A DNA stretch of 64,000 nt from Ensifer sp. WSM1721 (lineage in GTDB: Bacteria; Pseudomonadota; Alphaproteobacteria; Rhizobiales; Rhizobiaceae). Location of the stretch: assembly GCF_000513895.2 (NCBI RefSeq), contig NZ_CP165783.1:1364001-1428000 (forward strand), written 5' to 3'. The translations under genes were made by a program, and so were the position numbers. Below the pieces are notes generated by a model. It saw only the letters and a program-made list of their open reading frames with translations, searched no databases and was not told where the DNA came from. Positions 53,354-62,403 of this stretch are shown in pieces (position 1 is the stretch's first letter; each line of letters begins with the position of its first letter).

Positions 53354-54214
53354 ATGAACAGGACGGCAAGCGGCTGGATGAATGGGCTGGTGGGCGTGAT
53401 GATCTTCAGCGGCTCGTTGCCCGCGACACGGGTGGCGGTCATGGATTTCGATCCGGTGTTCCTGACCGTCGCCCGCGCGACGATCGCCGGCCTCATCGCC
53501 CTCTGCCTGCTCCTTGCCTTTCGCGAAAAGCGGCCCGGCAGCGACGACCTCCTGTCGCTCGGCGTCGTCTCGCTTGGTGTCGTCGTCGGCTTTCCACTGC
53601 TGACGGCGCTCGCGCTCAAACATGTCACCTCGGCCCATTCGATCGTCTTCGTCGGCCTGCTGCCGCTTGCAACCGCAATTTTCGGCGTGCTTCGCGGTGG
53701 CGAGCGTCCGCGTCCTGCCTTTTGGCTTTTTTCCAGTCTCGGCAGCGCCATCGTGATCGGCTTCGCCCTCGGACAGGGCTTCACCGCCTCGCCCAAGGGC
53801 GATCTCCTGATGCTCGCCGCCATCATCGCTTGTGGGCTCGGCTATGCCGAGGGTGCGCAATTGTCGCGCAAGCTCGGCGGCTGGCAGGTCATCTCCTGGG
53901 CGCTCGTTCTCTCCCTGCCGATCATGACGGCGCTGGCGCTCCTCACCATGCCGGCAAGCTTCGCGCGCTTGAACGCCGCGTCCTGGTTCGGCCTTGGCTA
54001 TGTCTCCGTCTTCAGCATGCTGATCGGTTTCGTCTTCTGGTATCGAGGTCTCGCCCAGGGCGGCATCGTTGCCGTCGGGCAATTGCAATTGCTGCAGCCC
54101 TTCTTCGGACTGGCACTGGCGGCAACGCTGCTCGATGAGACGGTAAGCTGGACCATGCTTGCCGCCACGCTTGCGATCGTCGCCTGCGTCGCCGGTGCAA
54201 AAAAGTTCGCATGA
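53354..54214 (+). CDS. EamA/DMT-family transporter
   Basis: A 286-residue exporter with about ten membrane helices and two EamA repeats (residues 10-135 and 148-283). Conserved points are SGSLPATRVAVMDFDPVFLTVAR and the second-repeat AVGQLQLLQPFFGLALAATLLDE. AAGGAG lies 7 bases before the ATG. MocR-EamA pairs are common; known cases export amino acids or metabolites. The substrate is unknown. Confidence 0.88.
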   Translation: MNRTASGWMNGLVGVMIFSGSLPATRVAVMDFDPVFLTVARATIAGLIALCLLLAFREKRPGSDDLLSLGVVSLGVVVGFPLLTALALKHVTSAHSIVFVGLLPLATAIFGVLRGGERPRPAFWLFSSLGSAIVIGFALGQGFTASPKGDLLMLAAIIACGLGYAEGAQLSRKLGGWQVISWALVLSLPIMTALALLTMPASFARLNAASWFGLGYVSVFSMLIGFVFWYRGLAQGGIVAVGQLQLLQPFFGLALAATLLDETVSWTMLAATLAIVACVAGAKKFA

Positions 54215-54351
54215 CTTCAGGCCGAACCGCGAATGCCGCGGTACTCCAGCCGAGCCGATCCGCAACAAGAAGAGCGAAGGGCCGGAACCTTCCGCGCACT
54301 GCGCCGTTCATTCCGCTCCAGCGTTTCGTCCGAAAGGGGAGGTCGACGAAG

Positions 54352-54867
54352 ATGTTGCAGCGAAAGACAATCCGGCTCCTGCTGACCTTGGGCGCGCTTT
54401 CCTTCACCACCGGCTCTGGCATCGCCGACGAGACGGCCTTTCTCGGTTCGCTCGAAGGCAAGTGGACCGGCGGCGGCACGGTGCTGGTGCGCATCAACAG
54501 GGCACCGATCAATGTATCCTGCAACTTCGATTCGCAGGCGAATGGCGCGGCTCTTTCGATGAGAGGAACCTGCCGCGGCTTGCTTGTCGTCTCGCGCTCG
54601 ATCAGCGCGGACTTAAGGTCAAATGGCGTGAACTACACCGGCGTCTATGTCGGCCCGAGAGGCGGCAGGTCCGCTCTGTCGGGCAGCCGACGCGGCAACG
54701 CGATCAATTTCAACGTCCGCTGGGCGAGGGAAGTCAACGGCGACCGCAGCGCTAACCTGATCGTGCAGAAGCTCGGCGAGAACGGCGTGCGGCTGAGCAC
54801 GATCGACGAGGACCCGAATTCGGGTAAGCGCGTCGTGACAAGCGAGATCAATCTGCGCCGGATCTGA
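54352..54867 (+). CDS. hypothetical exported protein
   Basis: A 171-residue protein with a Sec signal (KTIRLLLTLGALSFTTGSGIAD) and a beta-rich body (LGSLEGKWTGGGTVLVRINRAP, SLDIRGTCRGLLVVSR-like repeats). Two cysteines (CNF, CRG) may form a disulfide. No named family with confidence. GGGGAGG precedes the ATG at 54352; the longer frame lacks support. Confidence 0.7.
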   Translation: MLQRKTIRLLLTLGALSFTTGSGIADETAFLGSLEGKWTGGGTVLVRINRAPINVSCNFDSQANGAALSMRGTCRGLLVVSRSISADLRSNGVNYTGVYVGPRGGRSALSGSRRGNAINFNVRWAREVNGDRSANLIVQKLGENGVRLSTIDEDPNSGKRVVTSEINLRRI

Positions 54868-54880
54868 GGGTTCGGCGAGC

Positions 54881-56020
54881 TCAGAGCACGCCCCAGCCGC
54901 GATAGCGGCCCCTGCCCGTCATCTCGCGCAGGCCGAGTTCGCGCACGAGATTGAGGGCGCCGCGCGGCGTCACGCCGAGCTGCCGGGAAATCAACGCGGT
55001 CGAGACGATTGGACGTGAGAGCACGAGGTTGATCAGTCCCGGCAGGTTGCTGTTGGACCGGCGGTCCCTGATCCGCATCTCCATCTGCGTCCTGGCGAGC
55101 GACAGCCGGTCGAGCTCTTTCATGCCGAGATCCGCCGTCATCGACATCGCCTCGAGAAAGGCGTCGAGCCGCGTCAGCCGGTCCTTCGAGCGGCGGCGCT
55201 CGTGACGGATCGTCTTGAGCCCCATGTTGAACGCAAGCACATGTGAAACGACCTTGCCGCGAAAGCGCAGATAAGCGCCGACGAGGAGCGAACCGAGCCA
55301 ATGCTGACGGCGCAGCGGTTCGATGCGCTCCCAGGCATCGAAAAGGATCGCCGCGCCGAGTGAAGCCGGTAGCTGATCGGCGAGCGGCAGGACGGCGCGC
55401 CAGGCATCGAGTCTCGCCGCTTCATCCCACTCCTCGTCAAAGAGCAGCCCGAGTTGCCCCTCCGGCTCCGGCTTCGCGGTTTGCGTCATCGAGGCGACGG
55501 CAGAGACGTGGATGTCCAAGAGGCGCTCGGAGCGCGCGATCGCCGCATCGAGTTCGGCAAACTCGCTCGCGAGCGGGTTTTCGTCCGCGTCCTCCGCCTC
55601 CCGCGATTGCGCCTCGTCCGTATCCGCTCCGGGAGCAGAGATTTCGGCAAGCGCGTCGCTTGCGGCCGCACTCCCCTGCTCGCCCCTAAGGACACCGAGC
55701 CCCGCGGCGGACAAGGCCCAGCCGGCTTCCGCCAGCTCCAGGCGACGCCGAGTCCGCAACACCGCATGGGCGATCGTCAATTCATGTGACGGCGCGCGCG
55801 CGTCCATGTGCGAATCGTGCAAGACAAGGTCCTCGACATGGACGAGTTCGCCGGCGATCCAGAGCGCCGCGGCCGCATCGAAGAACTGCCCGCGTTCGCG
55901 GAAGCCTTCCGCCACCGCATGCCGAGCGGCCCGTTCATCGAGACGTGCGAGTGCATCCTCGGCGGCGATCAGGGCCGGCAACAGGGTCGGATGAAGCGGA
56001 TCGGGCGTCTCGTATCTCAT
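54881..56020 (-). CDS. RHE_PE00001-family plasmid protein
   Basis: A 379-residue protein of the RHE_PE00001 group (DUF1612 and a C-terminal helix-turn-helix). The opening PLHPTLLPALIAAEDALARLDERA and the end VSTALISRQLGVTPRGALNLVRELGLREMTGRGRYRGWG mark it; the latter is the HTH. The middle holds an acidic, low-complexity insert (EISAPGADTDEAQSREAEDA). These genes recur near rhizobial repABC loci; a role in plasmid maintenance is inferred only from that. The stop is 14 bases from the convergent gene. Confidence 0.8.
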   Translation of the reverse strand: MRYETPDPLHPTLLPALIAAEDALARLDERAARHAVAEGFRERGQFFDAAAALWIAGELVHVEDLVLHDSHMDARAPSHELTIAHAVLRTRRRLELAEAGWALSAAGLGVLRGEQGSAAASDALAEISAPGADTDEAQSREAEDADENPLASEFAELDAAIARSERLLDIHVSAVASMTQTAKPEPEGQLGLLFDEEWDEAARLDAWRAVLPLADQLPASLGAAILFDAWERIEPLRRQHWLGSLLVGAYLRFRGKVVSHVLAFNMGLKTIRHERRRSKDRLTRLDAFLEAMSMTADLGMKELDRLSLARTQMEMRIRDRRSNSNLPGLINLVLSRPIVSTALISRQLGVTPRGALNLVRELGLREMTGRGRYRGWGVL

Positions 56021-56221
56021 TCTACAAACGAAGCATTGTCGGTAAAACGGAAGGTAACACGCGATTTTCTTCCGTCACAGCTCTTCGGAGCTTTTCCACT
56101 CCTATTGCCGCAGGCAATGCTGCCACATCAAAAGTCGCAACTTCCTGTGGCGCTCTTGTCGGTTGGGAGTGGCATTTCCGAAAGCATGTCGCGGCTCGAG
56201 GGGTTTTCCTGAGACGCACCA

Positions 56222-56237
56222 GTTGACAGCTGTCAAC
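56222..56237. promoter_or_regulatory. parS-like palindrome, site A1
   Basis: GTTGACAGCTGTCAAC, perfect 16-base palindrome fitting the repABC centromere consensus GTTNNCNGCNGNNAAC. First of three identical copies downstream of repC; RepB binding is expected but not shown. Apart from A1 and A2 the 56021-56570 spacer holds nothing I recognise. Confidence 0.75.
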
Positions 56238-56296
56238 ACAATGCCATCGTCCCTAGCTGAGAGCTGACGGAAACAGTGATCTAGACGTTCGCCGGA

Positions 56297-56312
56297 GTTG
56301 ACAGCTGTCAAC
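56297..56312. promoter_or_regulatory. parS-like palindrome, site A2
   Basis: Second identical GTTGACAGCTGTCAAC, 75 bases after A1, about seven helical turns apart, so both would face the same side of the DNA. Confidence 0.75.
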
Positions 56313-56570
56313 AACGACACGACGCCGTCCTCGACGAAGGTCCGGTTCTCTTCGCGAAAGTCATTGCCAACCCGCTGCATCGTTATGAACTTGCTGCCCA
56401 CCGCTTGCAACTCCGGGGGAATTGCTATTTTTAAGGGTCGAAAATTCGATTGAACTGCCCGCAATTCTCCCGGCGTCGGCAAACGCTAAAAACCGCATAT
56501 CCTGACGGCGACCATCTTTCCTTACGGAACGGGTCGTCGAGCGGGTGCGGAACGAAAAAGGCATGCGCAA

Positions 56571-57413
56571 ATGGCAGCAAACGTTCTCGCCGCAAGCGGC
56601 GGCGTCAAGCAGGTGATCTGCATAAATTGGGGAACGAAATACGGCGCGCCCTTCATCAACCGGCTTTATGCCATGGTCGCGCGCAACATCACGCCGCCTT
56701 TCACCTTCACCTGCTTTACCGACAACCGCGATGGCTTGCGTCCGGAAATTCTGTGCGAGGACCTGCCACCGCTCAACGTCGAGAAGATGCCGGTCAACAC
56801 CAAGGGCATCTGGCCCAAGGCGCGGCTTTGGGGGCCCAAGCTCGGCAGCCTCAAGGGGCCGGTGCTCTTTCTCGACCTCGACCTAGTGATCGTCGGATCG
56901 CTCGACGCTTTCTTCGAGATCGGTGACGCCAATGACGTGGTCATGGCACGCAACCAGACCACTCCTTTCGAGCGGCTCGGGCAGACGTCGCTGTTCCGCT
57001 TTCCGGTCGGCAAGCTGGTTCCATTGCAGGAGAAGTTCCGCGCCGATCCGCAGAAGGTGGCGGATGAATACGAATTCGAGCAGCGCTTCGTGACGCGCAA
57101 TGCGCCGGGCGGCCCGAAATTCTTCCCCCGGCGCTACGTTCTGCACTTCCGCCAGGATTGCCGCTGGCCCCTTCCCTTGAACTATTTCCTGGCGCCCCGG
57201 CTGCCGGCGGATGCCCGCGTGATCATCTTTCCACGCGGCCTGCTGCCGCAGCATGCGATTGACGGGCAGTTCGGCTATAAGGGCCGGCCGGCGACACCGC
57301 TCGGGCATATCCGCGGCCTGTTTTCGCCGGACCGCAGGGAAAAGAACGCCTTCCGCTATTTGCGCCACTACATACTCCCAAGCCCCTGGGTAGCGGAGCA
57401 TTGGCGCGAGTGA
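56571..57413 (+). CDS. glycosyltransferase-like protein
   Basis: A 280-residue protein of the nucleotide-sugar transferase fold: CINWGTKYGAPFINRLYAMV at the start, the DxD-type FLDLDLVIVGSLD near 105-117, and RYVLHFRQDCRWPLP later. No signal peptide or membrane helix. Acceptor and sugar cannot be told. It is flanked by parS-like palindromes on both sides, an unusual place between the replication genes and the RHE_PE00001 gene. Upstream start GTG or further ATG not seen; GAACGAAAAAGGC precedes this one. Confidence 0.78.
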   Translation: MAANVLAASGGVKQVICINWGTKYGAPFINRLYAMVARNITPPFTFTCFTDNRDGLRPEILCEDLPPLNVEKMPVNTKGIWPKARLWGPKLGSLKGPVLFLDLDLVIVGSLDAFFEIGDANDVVMARNQTTPFERLGQTSLFRFPVGKLVPLQEKFRADPQKVADEYEFEQRFVTRNAPGGPKFFPRRYVLHFRQDCRWPLPLNYFLAPRLPADARVIIFPRGLLPQHAIDGQFGYKGRPATPLGHIRGLFSPDRREKNAFRYLRHYILPSPWVAEHWRE

Positions 57414-57425
57414 CCACTGGGTGCT

Positions 57426-57441
57426 GTTGACAGCTGTCAAC
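57426..57441. promoter_or_regulatory. parS-like palindrome, site A3
   Basis: Third identical GTTGACAGCTGTCAAC, 13 bases after the glycosyltransferase-like stop. Confidence 0.75.
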
Positions 57442-57620
57442 TCGGCCATCCCGCAGCGACGGCTTGTCTGGAGCGGTCATGGGGGTCGCGCCTCTGGCTG
57501 AGGCTCCCCGCCGAACGTCCGTCCCCTCTCGGTCCGGCTTCACGGGAACCGGCGACGCTCGGCACCGGCTTGATGCCCGGAGTATGTGTAACCGATCACA
57601 ATGCATGAAAGGCCGCGCAC

Positions 57621-57983
57621 GTGCCGCTCAACAGGTTGGTTCTCTACGCCCAGGATGTCGACGAGACGGCACAGTTCTACGAGAAGCACTTCGGCTTTAA
57701 AGCGAAGAGGCTGCCTGGCGACAGAATCGTGGAGCTTGTGGCGACGAGCGGCGGTGCAAACCTGATGCTCCATCCGGCTATGAAAGGGCAGCGGCGCGGT
57801 CAATCAAGCATCAAACTCGTGTTCGACGTGGAGGACGTCGAGGCTTTCTGCCGCCGATGCGCAGAGAAAGGTCTCGAATTCGGCCCTATCCACAAAGCTG
57901 ACGGCTATCTGTTCGCCAACACAAAAGATCCCTGCCGGAATTCGATTTCGGCCTCCAGCCGAGCCTTCCGCAAAGACGGTTGA
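57621..57983 (+). CDS. VOC-family (glyoxalase-like) protein
   Basis: A 120-residue VOC protein from a GTG start (NRLVLYAQDVDETAQFYEKHFGF). Metal-ligand positions are partly kept (His in LMLHPAM, Glu-type end YLFANTKDPCRNSISASSRAF). Single-domain size. No neighbour on the same strand. The 57984-58326 stretch after it, downstream of repC, holds only an open frame without support. Confidence 0.8.
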   Translation: MPLNRLVLYAQDVDETAQFYEKHFGFKAKRLPGDRIVELVATSGGANLMLHPAMKGQRRGQSSIKLVFDVEDVEAFCRRCAEKGLEFGPIHKADGYLFANTKDPCRNSISASSRAFRKDG

Positions 57984-58326
57984 AAGAGCAGCACGAGCCC
58001 TGACGAAAATGATGCGATCGCCGCCGTCTGGCGCAAATCGTGGCCGTCCGTCTAGCGGAAATTATCGGCTGTTTAGCTTCCGTGAGGCGGGAGGAAAGGC
58101 TTTTTTGCCAATGGCTTACGATAGACGCAAAACTGTTAAGAACAGGTAACGGATCGACGTCTCAGCGAATCCACGTGCAAAGCCAGTTTCTGGCATTTCT
58201 GGCCGTAAAGCAATGGCCCGGCCAATGACGGCCGGCATGTTTCCACGGCTGTCATGGGAAGGCAGTGCTGCCGCCTGCCCTCCCCGGCCAACGTTCTGGA
58301 TCACCCACGACAGTTTAAAATCAGCG

Positions 58327-59637
58327 TCAACTCGCCATCGGCAAGACTGTCCTCCTGGCGCGGGTCAACGCGCTCACCATCGGTGCGATCGAGAATGCCT
58401 GCCGTCTCGCCCTTTGGGTGAGATCCCGCAGGTAGCCGCCCGGAGAGCTTATCCGATCGGCTCTTTCAAGAATACAGGCGATGACGGTGGCGGCATTTTC
58501 GTAACCGAGAACGTGACACGCCTCGTCGTAGGCGTCGGCGCTCACATTCAGCATGGTCCTGACGACGATTGCGGCGGTGAGGAGGTCTTTCCAGCTCTCG
58601 ATCCGGCCGCGGGGGCCATAGTCGGCGATCTGCGGGCAGGCGTTGAGGACGACGGGCAGGGGGATCTCACGACCAAGCCCCGCCACCGGCAAAGGTGCGA
58701 CGGCGAGGATTACCGGCCGTTCCGGCTCTTTGGTGGTCAACGCTGCGGTGGGCCTCTCCTGCGGCAGAGCCGGGTTTGCAGTCGGCATTTGCCGCTCCGG
58801 CGAAAAGGCCTCCCGTCCCTTTCCGAAGCCAGGTTCAGATTCAGATCGAGAGTCTGGATGTGAATTCTGTTTGTGCCATCCATTCTGGCGATCATTGGTG
58901 TCCGTTTTTCGCAAATTAAGCAATTTTTCCAAATGATTGGCGAGATCGTCGCGAAGCTGCGCCAGTATTTCGCAAAGGGCTTCGAAATCCGCGGCGGATG
59001 CGTTGCGGGGTAGAGGAGCGGCGAGTTCCTCGAAGCGGGAGCGATATGCCTGCCAATCGCCTTGCGGTGCGGTTTCGCAGATGAGCTCGAGCAGCTTGGC
59101 GACATCCCGCCGATGGAGGCTCAGCCTCTCGCGCATCAACCGGAGATGCTGTTTCTCCGCCGCGAGCTCTGCCGCGGCGGTCTTGAATTCCTCGGCCCGG
59201 GAGACGAGCGGAGAGAGGTCGAATCCGAAGGCTTCGCCGACAGCGCCATTGCGAGCTCTACGGGCATAGCGCTTGCCGTTCGGACTGTCGCGACGAAGGA
59301 TCAGGCCGGCTTCGACGAGGCAGGCGAGGTGGCGGCGCAGCGTCGTTCCGGCCATGCCGTGGGCGCGAAGCGAAAGCTGCGCATTCGAGGGAAAGACTAC
59401 GAGGCCGGTTTCCCCGGAGAGTTCGGCTGCGGGATAGAAGCTCAAAAGCGCGTTCAGGACTGCAAGCGAACGATCGGACACGCCGATCACCGTTTTCGCT
59501 TCACAGACGGAACGGAACAATTTCCACTTGTCGATCGATCGCTCCGGCGGAATGTCGCCGGCAGCAATCTGACTTGCGAGCATGCCAAGCGTCATCGCCC
59601 GCCGCCCAAAGGGCGTCGTCACATTTCCACGTTCCAT
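58327..59637 (-). CDS. repC: replication initiator RepC
   Basis: A 436-residue RepC, the only initiator required by repABC plasmids; it binds and opens the origin that lies within its own coding sequence. The N-terminal winged-helix DNA-binding part (FGRRAMTLGMLASQIAA, VIGVSDRSLAVLNALLSFYP) and the C-terminal region (PQIADYGPRGRIESWKDLL, GGYLRDLTQRA) are typical. It is separated from repB by 156 bases that encode the antisense RNA. Confidence 0.95.
   Translation of the reverse strand: MERGNVTTPFGRRAMTLGMLASQIAAGDIPPERSIDKWKLFRSVCEAKTVIGVSDRSLAVLNALLSFYPAAELSGETGLVVFPSNAQLSLRAHGMAGTTLRRHLACLVEAGLILRRDSPNGKRYARRARNGAVGEAFGFDLSPLVSRAEEFKTAAAELAAEKQHLRLMRERLSLHRRDVAKLLELICETAPQGDWQAYRSRFEELAAPLPRNASAADFEALCEILAQLRDDLANHLEKLLNLRKTDTNDRQNGWHKQNSHPDSRSESEPGFGKGREAFSPERQMPTANPALPQERPTAALTTKEPERPVILAVAPLPVAGLGREIPLPVVLNACPQIADYGPRGRIESWKDLLTAAIVVRTMLNVSADAYDEACHVLGYENAATVIACILERADRISSPGGYLRDLTQRARRQAFSIAPMVSALTRARRTVLPMAS
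58883..58943. other. AT-rich stretch inside repC, candidate origin
   Basis: The most AT-rich segment of repC (TTTTTCGCAAATTAAGCAAT and the following TTTTCCAAATG). In repABC plasmids the origin maps inside repC, so this is a candidate unwinding region. Position is inference. Confidence 0.4.
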
Positions 59638-59696
59638 TTTTCTTCACCTTTTCCAAGGCAAAAGAAAACCGTTCGCCGAAACGACGTCAAAAACGC

Positions 59697-59783
59697 TTGA
59701 CACTGATTCGCGGAAATGGGAATCTCAAGTCGCTACACGAGAGAAGGGTTTCCGCAGCGCTAGTCGTTCGGAAGCCTTTTTCT
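59697..59783 (+). ncRNA. antisense counter-transcribed RNA (incA/ctRNA)
   Basis: The repB-repC spacer carries, on the strand opposite to the rep genes, TTGACA (59697-59702), a weak -10 GAATCT 17 bases on, and a terminator GGTTTCCG...CGGAAGCC (59747-59776) with TTTTTC after it. The transcript would be about 50 nt, the usual ctRNA size, and would pair with the repC leader to limit RepC synthesis; it is also the incompatibility factor. The start site is estimated. Confidence 0.75.
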
Positions 59784-59793
59784 TTTGCTCTGT

Positions 59794-60798
59794 TTAATCT
59801 CCTGTTTCCTGTTGGTATTCGAGGTACAGAGCTTCCAGTCTCTGCCTCACGAAATCTGCAAAGCCCGGCGCTGCCTTCTTGCTGAAGGCAAGCGTCGTCT
59901 CCGAATCCGTTTCGCGAATGCGCACGGCGCGGCTCCTATCGGGCGCAAGCCAAGTCTCCGCCTTTGGCCGCTCCTTGGTGACGCTCAGGAAGGCGAAGAG
60001 CTTTTCGAAGCGCTGGTCGCTTTCACTCATCGAAAACGCGGGCTCGGCGACAAAGCCAAGCGCCTTCGAACGCTGCCCCTCGCGATCAAGGAGATCGGCA
60101 AGTTCTATCCACCGCCTGCGGCCGAAGCCGGGTGCGGCACCGACGGCTTCGATGATTTCCACCGGCAGGCGGTTCACCAGGGTGATCATCTTCGAGAGCG
60201 CCGCCTTGTCTACGCCGAGCGCCGACATAATCGTGTCGCGGGAAAAGCCGCGCTCCTCCAGGCGTGCGGCGAACAGCGCGCGCTCGATGAACGAAAGATC
60301 GGTGCGGGCGTTGTTCTCCTGACCCTGCGAAATAACGAGTTGCTCGTCGCTCAACTCGCGAATGACCGCCTTGACCTTGCCGCCGATCTCGCGCACCGCG
60401 GCAAGCCGTCGGTGACCATAGGCCACCTGGTAACGATCCTTCTCCGTCGGATGCGGCCGCACAAGGATCGGGACCTGTTGTCCGTGGTCCCGGATCTGCT
60501 CCACCAGTGCAGCCTGGGCCCCGGGTGCGACGCCAAGCCGGTCGGTTATGAAGGATGCATCGATCAGCGACGGGTCGAGCTCGACGATCGCATGGCCTTG
60601 CGCCAGCCGCCGCTCCAGTTCCTCGGCGCGCTCCACCTTCTGGGTGATGTTGGTGAGCGATTTGGTGATGCCGCCGACGAGGCCGCTCGTCCGATGATTT
60701 GGCGCGAGACCGGCGATCGGGCGCGCGACGGCTGGCCGCTCTCTGTCCCCCGGAGGGGCAGGGCTATCGGAAATGCCGATCAGGTTCTTGCGCGCCAT
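59794..60798 (-). CDS. repB: plasmid partitioning protein RepB (ParB-like)
   Basis: A 334-residue ParB-family protein that binds parS sites and links them to RepA. The ParB N-terminal domain has LVEQIRDHGQQVPILVRPHP and YQVAYGHRRLAAVREIG; the HTH is FSRDTIMSALGVDKAALSKMI. It starts 3 bases after the repA stop. Confidence 0.95.
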   Translation of the reverse strand: MARKNLIGISDSPAPPGDRERPAVARPIAGLAPNHRTSGLVGGITKSLTNITQKVERAEELERRLAQGHAIVELDPSLIDASFITDRLGVAPGAQAALVEQIRDHGQQVPILVRPHPTEKDRYQVAYGHRRLAAVREIGGKVKAVIRELSDEQLVISQGQENNARTDLSFIERALFAARLEERGFSRDTIMSALGVDKAALSKMITLVNRLPVEIIEAVGAAPGFGRRRWIELADLLDREGQRSKALGFVAEPAFSMSESDQRFEKLFAFLSVTKERPKAETWLAPDRSRAVRIRETDSETTLAFSKKAAPGFADFVRQRLEALYLEYQQETGD

Positions 60799-60801
60799 GG
60801 A

Positions 60802-61998
60802 TTACTTCCTCCCCCAGACCTTGCGGACCATCTCTTCGATCTCCGCATTGACGAGTGAAAGCGAATCCATCGCCCGATCATAGGTGCCCCGGATGAACTG
60901 CGAGCGCTCCACCTCGTAGAGCGTCTGCTTAGTCACGCCCGCGTCCGAGATCGCCGTCGATTTGACCATCGCGTTCTGTAGCATGCGGTTGCCGAAGATC
61001 GCCCGCATGAACCCTGTCATCTGGCTTTGTGGACCGTCATTCGGCTCGAAGCGCGTCACCAGGTAGCGCATCCAATCGTAACTTGTCCTCCCTCCGGCCT
61101 TTTCCACCACCGCCATCAGTTCGCTCGTCATCGACAGGAACTGCGACATCGACATGACGTCGAGCATCTGCGGATGAACCGTGATGAGCACCGACGTCGC
61201 GGCGCAGAGCGCGGACATCGTCAGAAAACCGAGCTGTGGCGGGCAATCGATGACGACGATGTCGTAGAAGCTTTCGATCTCGGAGAACGCTTCGCCGATC
61301 CGCGCGAAGAACAAGGTCTCCGCGGAGCCCCCGATCATCGCCTTCGGCGTCTCGTGCTCGAACTCCATGAGTTCGAGATTGCCGGGGATGAGATGCAAAT
61401 TGGTGGTATAGGTTGAACGGACCACATCGGCGACCGGACGCGGGTTCTCGTAGCGGATGGCGCCGTAGAGCGTTTCAGCTTCGCCGACGTCGAGTTCCGG
61501 CTGGTGACCGAAGAGAGCGGAGAGCGAGGCCTGGGGATCGAGGTCGATCGCGAGCACCCGATAGCCGCGCAGCGCGAGATATTGCGAAAGGTGGGCCGCG
61601 GTCGTCGTCTTGCCGGACCCGCCCTTGAAATTCATGACCGAGATGACCTGCAGCTTTTCGCCCGGCCGGCGATGCGGAATGTATTTCCCTGTCTTGACTC
61701 CCTCGTCGAGCACGCGGCGGATGCGGTCGATGTCGCCCACCGAATACATGCGCCGGCCGTTTGACAGCGGCGGCGGCCCATGGCCTTCTGACGCGATCTG
61801 GCGCAGATAGCCTTCACCGATTCCGATGAAGGCGGCCGCCTCCGCCGGGCTGAACAGCCGCATGGTTTTCTGTGCCGTCGGGGAGAAGATCTTCTTTTGA
61901 TGTTCCTGCAGTTGATGAGCGAGTTCCTGAGCGTCGGCAGCCAGCAGCGAAGGCAAATGCTCCTGCTCCTCAAGACTCTGGATTCTCTGCTGCAACAT
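60802..61998 (-). CDS. repA: plasmid partitioning ATPase RepA (ParA-like)
   Basis: A 398-residue ParA ATPase that segregates the plasmid with RepB and represses the operon. It has a MerR-like N-terminal helical/HTH part (RLFSPAEAAAFIGIGEGYLRQI), the deviant Walker A NFKGGSGKTTTAAHL, IDLDPQASLSAL and VVIDCPPQLGFLT. The ATG at 61998 has GGAG seven bases upstream; an in-frame TTG lies 24 bases earlier. Promoter and operator lie in 62023-62150. Confidence 0.95.
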   Translation of the reverse strand: MLQQRIQSLEEQEHLPSLLAADAQELAHQLQEHQKKIFSPTAQKTMRLFSPAEAAAFIGIGEGYLRQIASEGHGPPPLSNGRRMYSVGDIDRIRRVLDEGVKTGKYIPHRRPGEKLQVISVMNFKGGSGKTTTAAHLSQYLALRGYRVLAIDLDPQASLSALFGHQPELDVGEAETLYGAIRYENPRPVADVVRSTYTTNLHLIPGNLELMEFEHETPKAMIGGSAETLFFARIGEAFSEIESFYDIVVIDCPPQLGFLTMSALCAATSVLITVHPQMLDVMSMSQFLSMTSELMAVVEKAGGRTSYDWMRYLVTRFEPNDGPQSQMTGFMRAIFGNRMLQNAMVKSTAISDAGVTKQTLYEVERSQFIRGTYDRAMDSLSLVNAEIEEMVRKVWGRK

Positions 61999-62040
61999 CC
62001 CGATCTCCGAAAAACTGCGCAAAATTCGGCAATAAAGGCC

Positions 62041-62054
62041 TATCTGCGCAGATA
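62041..62054. promoter_or_regulatory. palindrome in the repABC promoter, candidate RepA operator
   Basis: TATCTGCGCAGATA, perfect 14-base palindrome 43 bases before the repA ATG. On the minus strand it overlaps a possible -10 (TATATC), with TTGGCA 16 bases further upstream as -35. RepA is known to repress its own promoter in repABC plasmids. Confidence 0.6.
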
Positions 62055-62151
62055 TACTATGCGCCGATTCGTTGCCAATTTACAAACGCTTAACAAAAAG
62101 CGCCTTTATGCCGGCCCGCCGTCGCAGTTTTATGAATTTCGCTGTTCATGA

Positions 62152-62167
62152 GTTGTCCGCGGACAAC
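62152..62167. promoter_or_regulatory. parS-like palindrome, site B1
   Basis: GTTGTCCGCGGACAAC fits GTTNNCNGCNGNNAAC but differs in its variable bases from the A sites. It lies 154 bases before the repA ATG. Confidence 0.8.
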
Positions 62168-62179
62168 TTCTTCTGAGTG

Positions 62180-62195
62180 GTTGTCCGCGGACAAC
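62180..62195. promoter_or_regulatory. parS-like palindrome, site B2
   Basis: Second identical GTTGTCCGCGGACAAC, 28 bases from B1. Confidence 0.8.
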
Positions 62196-62403
62196 TGCCT
62201 GCCCGCAAGCGGACCCATACGGCGGCGAGGCGCCCCCGACGTGCATCACCTTTCCGCCGGACCGGGGTCGCCGCGCCGTAGAATGCTGTCAGTCACCGTG
62301 CAGGGAAGGAGTTCGGTTAGACCACTAATTTGGTAGACTATTGACAGATCGGCGGATTGTGGCAGGATCGTGTTGACGTCGGACGGGAAGGGAAGGGTGC
62401 AGC

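Noticed and set aside
56102..56482. 126-residue minus-strand open frame between the RHE_PE00001 and glycosyltransferase-like genes
   Set aside because: It covers both parS-like palindromes, has no ribosome site and a random-looking composition.
58040..58228. 62-residue open frame downstream of repC
   Set aside because: No ribosome site and no family; the stretch is more likely non-coding.
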